The notes under the pieces were generated by a model, which had not been told where the DNA came from, ran no database searches, and worked only from the letters and a program-made list of their open reading frames with translations. A stretch of 64,000 nt of DNA, from the NCBI RefSeq assembly GCF_006385595.1, contig NZ_CP041046.1, positions 744,001 through 808,000 on the forward strand, in the 5' to 3' direction. The translations under genes and the position numbers were made by a program. Origin of the DNA: Luteibacter pinisoli (GTDB lineage: Bacteria; Pseudomonadota; Gammaproteobacteria; Xanthomonadales; Rhodanobacteraceae). Positions 59,641-64,000 of the stretch are shown piece by piece; within the stretch, counting starts at the first letter, position 1; every line of letters starts with the position of its first letter.

Positions 59641-60654
59641 TCACCACTTGATGGTGACGCTCACCCGCAGCGCCTGGTCTTTCGCACCGCCGCCGAACAT
59701 GCCGCGATAGCTCGCGTCCACCGACGTGCCCTTGCTGGTGGCGAACGCGATGCCGAGGTCGGCAACGGCGGCGTTGCGCGGTGTCGGTACGCCGATGGCC
59801 TGGAACGGATCGCCCCCGTTCACCAGGCGCTGCATGTCGCTCGGGCGCACGTCGTCACCCCATGCGCGCTGGTAACCGATGCCCGCGTGGCCAACGACGC
59901 CGTCCTGGAATTGCATCGCGCCGCGGATGCCCAGCGTGCCGATGTCGACATGGCCGTGCGTCGCATCCGTGTGCAAGGCCGACGCGGCGTTGTTTTCGTT
60001 GATGGCGTCCTGGAACAGCTGCGCACGGGCGAGATTGACGAAGGGCGTCACCGACCCGCGCGCCGTGGCGATGCGATACCCGCCATCGGCCCAGCCCTGG
60101 GCGATGCCGCCGCTGTAACGGGCCGAGGCCACGCCCGGCAGCGTACGCCGGTGGCTGTCCATCTGGCTCCAGGTGTAGCTGACACCCCCTTGCCACTGCC
60201 AGTGGCCGCTTTCCGTGGCGACATAGGCGCCGAGGATCGACGACTGCGCCTGCACGTCGCCGCCGGCGGCGCGCGCGGTGAGGTTGCCCGCGCCGGCCAT
60301 GGCGCCGATGTGCACCTCGCCCACGGCACGGTCCACGCCGCCGAGCACGCCACCGCCGTTGTTGCGCAGGCGGGCGGCGCTGGCGTTACCGTCGTGGTCG
60401 CCCCAGTGGCCCCAGGTGGATGTCCACATGCCATCGTCCTGGGCGCCCCCGGCGGCCTGGACGAGCGAGTGACGGAGTACCGACGCGCGGATCTGCCGGC
60501 TGTCGTCCAGCAGGGCGGTGCGACTGGAGACCAGCAGGGTGCCGTCATCCGTCGCGGCATGCGCGAGATGGGGAAGGAACAGGCCGACGCCGGCGCCCAA
60601 GGCGGCCACCAGGGTCAGTTTTGGCCGCGACGCGGCAGGGCACGGAGAGGTCAA
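59641..60654 (-). CDS. Autotransporter-type beta-barrel without a passenger
   Basis: A 337-residue precursor with a signal peptide ending LPHLAHA and then, almost at once, an autotransporter-type barrel (WGHWGDHDGNASAARLRNNG, LGAYVATESGHWQWQGGVSYTWSQM) ending VSVTIKW with a terminal aromatic. Autotransporters normally carry a large passenger before this domain; here fewer than 60 residues precede it. It may be a remnant or a barrel with a function of its own. Confidence 0.78.
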   Translation of the reverse strand: MTSPCPAASRPKLTLVAALGAGVGLFLPHLAHAATDDGTLLVSSRTALLDDSRQIRASVLRHSLVQAAGGAQDDGMWTSTWGHWGDHDGNASAARLRNNGGGVLGGVDRAVGEVHIGAMAGAGNLTARAAGGDVQAQSSILGAYVATESGHWQWQGGVSYTWSQMDSHRRTLPGVASARYSGGIAQGWADGGYRIATARGSVTPFVNLARAQLFQDAINENNAASALHTDATHGHVDIGTLGIRGAMQFQDGVVGHAGIGYQRAWGDDVRPSDMQRLVNGGDPFQAIGVPTPRNAAVADLGIAFATSKGTSVDASYRGMFGGGAKDQALRVSVTIKW

Positions 60655-60739
60655 GGGCGCTGGGTTCCCGGTCTGATGCGACGGGACGCCTACGTTGGCG
60701 TCCCTCCCCGGGAAGGCAGCAATGGCTATGCCACGGCGT

Positions 60740-60774
60740 GTGAAGGCCCGTGGCGGGCCTTCACCTTGGTGAAG
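60740..60774. terminator. Two overlapping hairpins between permease and barrel genes
   Basis: GTGAAGGCCCG-TGG-CGGGCCTTCAC (60740-60764) is a perfect 11-bp stem. Its right arm also pairs with the following GGTGAAG (60768-60774) as CTTCACC-TT-GGTGAAG. Only one hairpin can form at a time. It lies 13 bases after the permease stop, so it is probably that gene's terminator, though with no T-run. Confidence 0.5.
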
Positions 60775-60786
60775 CCGGGTGACCGG

Positions 60787-62160
60787 TCAGGCGCGCTTGC
60801 GGCGCACCAGGTACGCGATGCCGAGGATGGCGAACCACACCGGGCTGGCGATCAGGGCCTGGCGCGTATCCGCCTGCAGCGTGAGCAGCACCAGCACGAA
60901 AGCGAAGAAGGCCATGCACATCCAGCACATCAGCACGCCGCCGGGCATCTTGTACGAGGACACCGCATGCAGCTCCGGGCGCTTCTTCCGGTAGGCGATG
61001 TACGAGCACAGGATCAGCGACCACACGAACATGAAGAGGATGGCGGAGAGCGTCGTGACCAGGGTGAACGCCGTGACCAGGTTCGGTACGACGTAGACCA
61101 GCATGGCGCCGCCGAGCAGGCACAGGCAGGAGAACAGCAGGCCACGCGAGGGTACGGCCGCCTTTGACAGGCGCTTGAAGGTGGACGGCGCGTGGTCTTC
61201 CTCGGCCAGGCCGTAAAGCATGCGGCTGGTGGAGAAGATGCCGCTGTTGGCCGACGACGTCGCCGAGGTGAGCACCACGAAGTTGATAAGGCTTGCCGCG
61301 GCCGGGATGCCCGCCAGCACGAACAGCTCCACGAACGGGCTCTTCCCCGGCAACACCTGGCGCCACGGTGTCACCGACATGATGACCACCAGGGCCAGCA
61401 CGTAAAAGATGATGATGCGCACGGGGATCGAGTTGATCGCCTTGGGCAGGTTGCGCTCCGGGTCGGCGGTTTCCGCCGCCGTGGTACCCACCAGTTCGAT
61501 GCCGACGAAGGCGAACACCGCGATCTGGAAGCCGGCGAAGAAACCGCCCACGCCCATGGGGAACATGCCGCCGTCATTCCACAGGTTGGACAGCGAGGCC
61601 ACGTGGCCATCGGGCGAATGGAACGCCCACGCCACCATGCCGAAGCCGACGACGATGAGCGCGCAGATGGCGATGATCTTGATCAGGGCGAACCAGAATT
61701 CGAGTTCGCCGAACAGGCGCACCGTCGTCAGGTTCAGCGCGAGCAGCAACAGCACGCACAGCACCGCCGGTATCCACGGTGCCAGCGTGGGCATCCAGAA
61801 CTGCGCGTAGTTGGCGATGGCGATCACATCCGCGATGGCGGTGATGATCCAGCAGAACCAGTACGTCCACCCGCAGAAGAAACCCGCCCACGGCCCGAGC
61901 AGGTCGGTCGAGAAATCGATGAAGGACTTGTACTGCAGGTTGGAGAGCAGCAGTTCGCCCATCGCGCGCATCACGAAGAACAGCATCACGCCGATGATGA
62001 GGTAGACGAACAGGATGGACGGCCCCGCCAGGCTGATCGTCTTGCCCGAGCCCATGAACAGGCCTGTGCCGATGGCGCCACCGATCGCAATCAGCTGCAG
62101 GTGGCGGTTGGACAGGCTGCGCCTGAGATGCTCGGGGTTCGATTCCAGCGGGTGGGTCAT
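60787..62160 (-). CDS. Amino-acid permease (CycA/AAP type)
   Basis: A 457-residue APC-superfamily transporter with about 12 helices, starting RSLSNRHLQLIAIGGAIGTGLFMGSGKT, the usual signature of the AAT family (CycA, AroP, GabP). The middle has GFFAGFQIAVFAFVGIELVGTTAAE. It resembles the D-alanine/D-serine/glycine carrier CycA most, but the substrate cannot be fixed by eye. It is read 41 bases after the M61-like gene, so the two may be one transcript. Confidence 0.88.
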   Translation of the reverse strand: MTHPLESNPEHLRRSLSNRHLQLIAIGGAIGTGLFMGSGKTISLAGPSILFVYLIIGVMLFFVMRAMGELLLSNLQYKSFIDFSTDLLGPWAGFFCGWTYWFCWIITAIADVIAIANYAQFWMPTLAPWIPAVLCVLLLLALNLTTVRLFGELEFWFALIKIIAICALIVVGFGMVAWAFHSPDGHVASLSNLWNDGGMFPMGVGGFFAGFQIAVFAFVGIELVGTTAAETADPERNLPKAINSIPVRIIIFYVLALVVIMSVTPWRQVLPGKSPFVELFVLAGIPAAASLINFVVLTSATSSANSGIFSTSRMLYGLAEEDHAPSTFKRLSKAAVPSRGLLFSCLCLLGGAMLVYVVPNLVTAFTLVTTLSAILFMFVWSLILCSYIAYRKKRPELHAVSSYKMPGGVLMCWMCMAFFAFVLVLLTLQADTRQALIASPVWFAILGIAYLVRRKRA

Positions 62161-62201
62161 CAGGCAGCTCGTGGCGGGACGGAAGCCTGCACCTTAAGGG
62201 G

Positions 62202-63560
62202 TTATGGCGACGCGGTACAGGTATCGGACACCCGCTGTACCTCCCAGCCGGCCATGTCCGCCTGCGTGCTCACGGCCATGCACGGCCCCAGTGCGCCGGG
62301 CGGCAGCTGCAGCAATTCACCGCGGACGACGTACCTGTCGACCAGCGGCGCGATGTCGCCGCCACCCGCCGCCTTGACCGCGGCGGCCAGCGCCGTGGCC
62401 GGATCCGCCGGCGAGGGATCCATCCGGCGCAGCACGTCGGCCATGCACGCCTTGCCGCCCGTGGCCTGGCGCAGGTTGGCGTCCAGCAGCCAGCCGAACA
62501 ACAGGCCGCGCTGCAAGGGCACGGACTGGATATCGCGGGCGCGATCCCAATCGGATACCACCTGCGCATTGCTGGCACGGCGGAAGGGCGAGTTGCCGTA
62601 TTGCCCGCTGAGGTTGTCCAGGTAGCTGGCGAGGTCGCTACGGCTCACCGTGCCGGTGGACAGCAGGTCGCTCACCACCAGGTAACTGCGCAGGCCCTGC
62701 GTGTACCACGCGGTGGCCGGGTCAACCGGCTTCGGCGCCAGCATGCCGGCGTAGTCACTGATGATGGGGCCGACGATGCGCGGCAGGATGGCATCGCGCG
62801 CCATCACCACGGCCATGAAATGTCCGGAACTCCATCCGGCACTATTGTCGCCAGGCAGGCCCGTGGGTGCGATGTACATCGGGTAGTCGGCATGCGCCGT
62901 GTTCCCGGGCCCACTGGTGTTGGCGACGACGGTGAGCGAACGGGCGGTAAGGTCGATCAGGGCAGAGGCGGCCTTTGCATCGGTGGTGTACGCGTGCAGC
63001 GTCCCCCTGTTACCGAGCCGACGGGTGACGTCGACTACGTCGCGGCCCATGAAACAGGCGGAGTTGCCCTGGTCCGAGCGGGTGACGGCACGTTCCGCGG
63101 GCACGGTGCTGAAGCCGCGCCAGTGCGCGGGCAGCTTCCAGTCGAGCTCGACGCGCCGCGGCACGGCATCGTCCGGCATGGCCAGCAACGTGGAACAGGG
63201 GCTCTGCATCCAGCCGGCGGCCATGTACGGCTCCACGTCCCACGAATCGAGTGTCGCGTCGCCGCGGCGCTCGTAGCTCAGGGTGACCTCGGCGTTGGGT
63301 GCGGCGCGCAGGGTGAGCTTGCCATCGCTGCCGGCGTCGACGCGGCCACTGGAGGACAGGTGCAACGGCTGGCCGCGCATGACGACCTCAAGCGCGCCGC
63401 TCGCATCCACGTGCGTACGCAGTTCCACCGCGACGGCGGTAAGGTCGCCGTGGGCCAGCACCGGCGTCACGGTGTAGTGCAGCACGGGTGGCTCGGCGGC
63501 CCGTGCCGCGGGCAATGCGAGGAAGGTGGCGAGAACGAACTTCCGTGGAACGTGTGCCAT
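62202..63560 (-). CDS. Secreted M61-like protein lacking the zinc motif
   Basis: A 452-residue precursor with signal peptide (MAHVPRKFVLATFLALPAARAA). The C-terminal half has the M61 glycyl-aminopeptidase pattern WYTQGLRSYLVVSDLLSTGTVSRSDLASYLDNL near residue 290. No HEXXH occurs anywhere; where it should be is SSGHFMAVVMARDAIL. It is therefore probably not a metallopeptidase. Cysteines at roughly 125, 175, 400 and 430 could form disulfides. The start at 63560 is the signal-peptide ATG; upstream in-frame sequence is not protein-like. Confidence 0.65.
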   Translation of the reverse strand: MAHVPRKFVLATFLALPAARAAEPPVLHYTVTPVLAHGDLTAVAVELRTHVDASGALEVVMRGQPLHLSSSGRVDAGSDGKLTLRAAPNAEVTLSYERRGDATLDSWDVEPYMAAGWMQSPCSTLLAMPDDAVPRRVELDWKLPAHWRGFSTVPAERAVTRSDQGNSACFMGRDVVDVTRRLGNRGTLHAYTTDAKAASALIDLTARSLTVVANTSGPGNTAHADYPMYIAPTGLPGDNSAGWSSGHFMAVVMARDAILPRIVGPIISDYAGMLAPKPVDPATAWYTQGLRSYLVVSDLLSTGTVSRSDLASYLDNLSGQYGNSPFRRASNAQVVSDWDRARDIQSVPLQRGLLFGWLLDANLRQATGGKACMADVLRRMDPSPADPATALAAAVKAAGGGDIAPLVDRYVVRGELLQLPPGALGPCMAVSTQADMAGWEVQRVSDTCTASP

Positions 63561-63637
63561 GCGTGGCGTCTCCGTGGGATCCGGTGGACGCCATTGCAAG
63601 GGACGGGCCAGCACGCTGTGATGCGGGCCGCAGCGCG

Positions 63638-63665
63638 CCGGCGGGTGTCCGCGGACACCCGCCGG
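63638..63665. repeat. 28-bp perfect palindrome in a divergent gap
   Basis: Bases 63638-63651 (CCGGCGGGTGTCCG) are mirrored by 63652-63665. A third copy of the CGGACACC arm follows at 63663-63670. It lies between the M61-like gene (left) and the SnoaL-like gene (right), so an operator or a cruciform is likelier than a terminator. A TACTAT at 63744-63749 may be a -10 box for the right-hand gene. Confidence 0.7.
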
Positions 63666-63784
63666 ACACCCTCGGTGACCGGGCATGGAACGCCAGGCCC
63701 ACGACTTACGGGCTATCCAGCTACCACCTGCCGTTTCCGCCTGTACTATCGGGCGGTGTGACGTAAGCGCCGATGGAGACCGCC

Positions 63785-64000
63785 ATGATCGACCCCGCAC
63801 GCCGGCAACTGATCGAGATCTACCTCGATGCGTACAACCGCTTCGACATCGAACACATGCTTGCGGCGCTGACCGACGACGTGCGCTTCGAACATCACCA
63901 GGGCGGGGAACTCAGCGTCGCGACGGACGGCAAGGCGGATCTGGAGAAACTGGCGCGCGTAGGTGCGCAACTGTTCGCGGCGCGCGAGCAGTCCATCGTG
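63785..64000 (+). CDS. SnoaL/NTF2-like protein, 5' part only
   Basis: The first 72 residues are visible: MIDPARRQLIEIYLDAYNRF, then IEHMLAALTDDVRFEHHQGGELSV, the helix-helix-strand start of the SnoaL-like NTF2 fold. Members are small isomerases, hydrolases or binding proteins; the pocket residues that would decide are beyond the window end. It is divergent from the M61-like gene. Confidence 0.75.
   Translation, partial: MIDPARRQLIEIYLDAYNRFDIEHMLAALTDDVRFEHHQGGELSVATDGKADLEKLARVGAQLFAAREQSIV

Noticed and set aside
1..64000. tRNA, rRNA, CRISPR arrays, insertion sequences, prophage
   Set aside because: No cloverleaf-type segments, spaced direct repeats, transposase or integrase frames were seen on either strand.

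Overview
The window is high-GC, densely packed chromosomal DNA. Its gene content (gal/lig 4-oxalomesaconate genes, OprB-type porin, DbpA, DusB, ECF sigma/anti-sigma pair, TorF-like protein) fits a gammaproteobacterium of the Xanthomonadales, probably Rhodanobacteraceae such as Luteibacter or Dyella. This is inferred from the proteins, as no 16S gene is present. I saw no tRNA, rRNA, CRISPR array, transposase or prophage.

Layout: (1) 1-1684 holds the start of an aldo/keto reductase and two small uncharacterised genes of less GC-rich, foreign-looking composition, closed by a clear intrinsic terminator (1911-1939). (2) 2126-9435 is an EF-G paralogue with a structured leader, then moeA-mobA-(small DUF7009-like protein) reading right, meeting fdhD and a FdhF/YdeP-type molybdopterin oxidoreductase reading left: a molybdenum-enzyme island. 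(3) 9603-17838 is a catabolic region: a GH15-like remnant, a porin, a LysR regulator and galD-galB-galC-ligI-dctA, which would convert 2-pyrone-4,6-dicarboxylate/4-oxalomesaconate to pyruvate and oxaloacetate. The porin and galD promoters share tandem ATGCA-N5-YGCAT operators with the same spacing. (4) 18032-21645 holds an NmrA-like reductase, an orphan protein, a DyP peroxidase and convergent dusB. (5) 21673-24184 is a three-gene ECF sigma, zinc anti-sigma and subtilisin-like lipoprotein operon. (6) 24252-27398 is a cytochrome operon: cytochrome b561-like protein, outer-membrane barrel with a haem motif, soluble cytochrome c and TorF-like protein. (7) 27548-42288 is a 15-gene, tightly coupled surface-polysaccharide operon (FdtA/FdtB 3-amino-3,6-dideoxyhexose synthesis, Wzx, Wzy, Wzz, three glycosyltransferases, two methyltransferases, an amidohydrolase, a B12-type radical SAM enzyme). 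It abuts a nucleotidyltransferase-radical SAM pair on the other strand and a divergent HPr-kinase-like/ABC exporter pair, a gene set more typical of modified-peptide (RiPP) loci. (8) 48051-53473 is a cupredoxin, EAL phosphodiesterase and porin operon followed by a diguanylate cyclase. (9) 53613-64000 holds a Rieske/FAD oxidoreductase, dbpA, an Mrr-like membrane nuclease, an LprI/PH-domain pair, an orphan autotransporter barrel, an amino-acid permease, an M61-like protein lacking its zinc motif, and the start of a SnoaL-like protein.

Coupling by overlapping ATGA/TGATG/GTGA stop-starts is the rule. The most unusual parts are the kinase/radical SAM/NTase/ABC module (42271-47770), the shared tandem LysR-type operators (10607-10680 and 13043-13115), the sigma/anti-sigma/subtilisin operon, the haem-barrel operon, and several long perfect palindromes, including one of 30 bp inside moeA.
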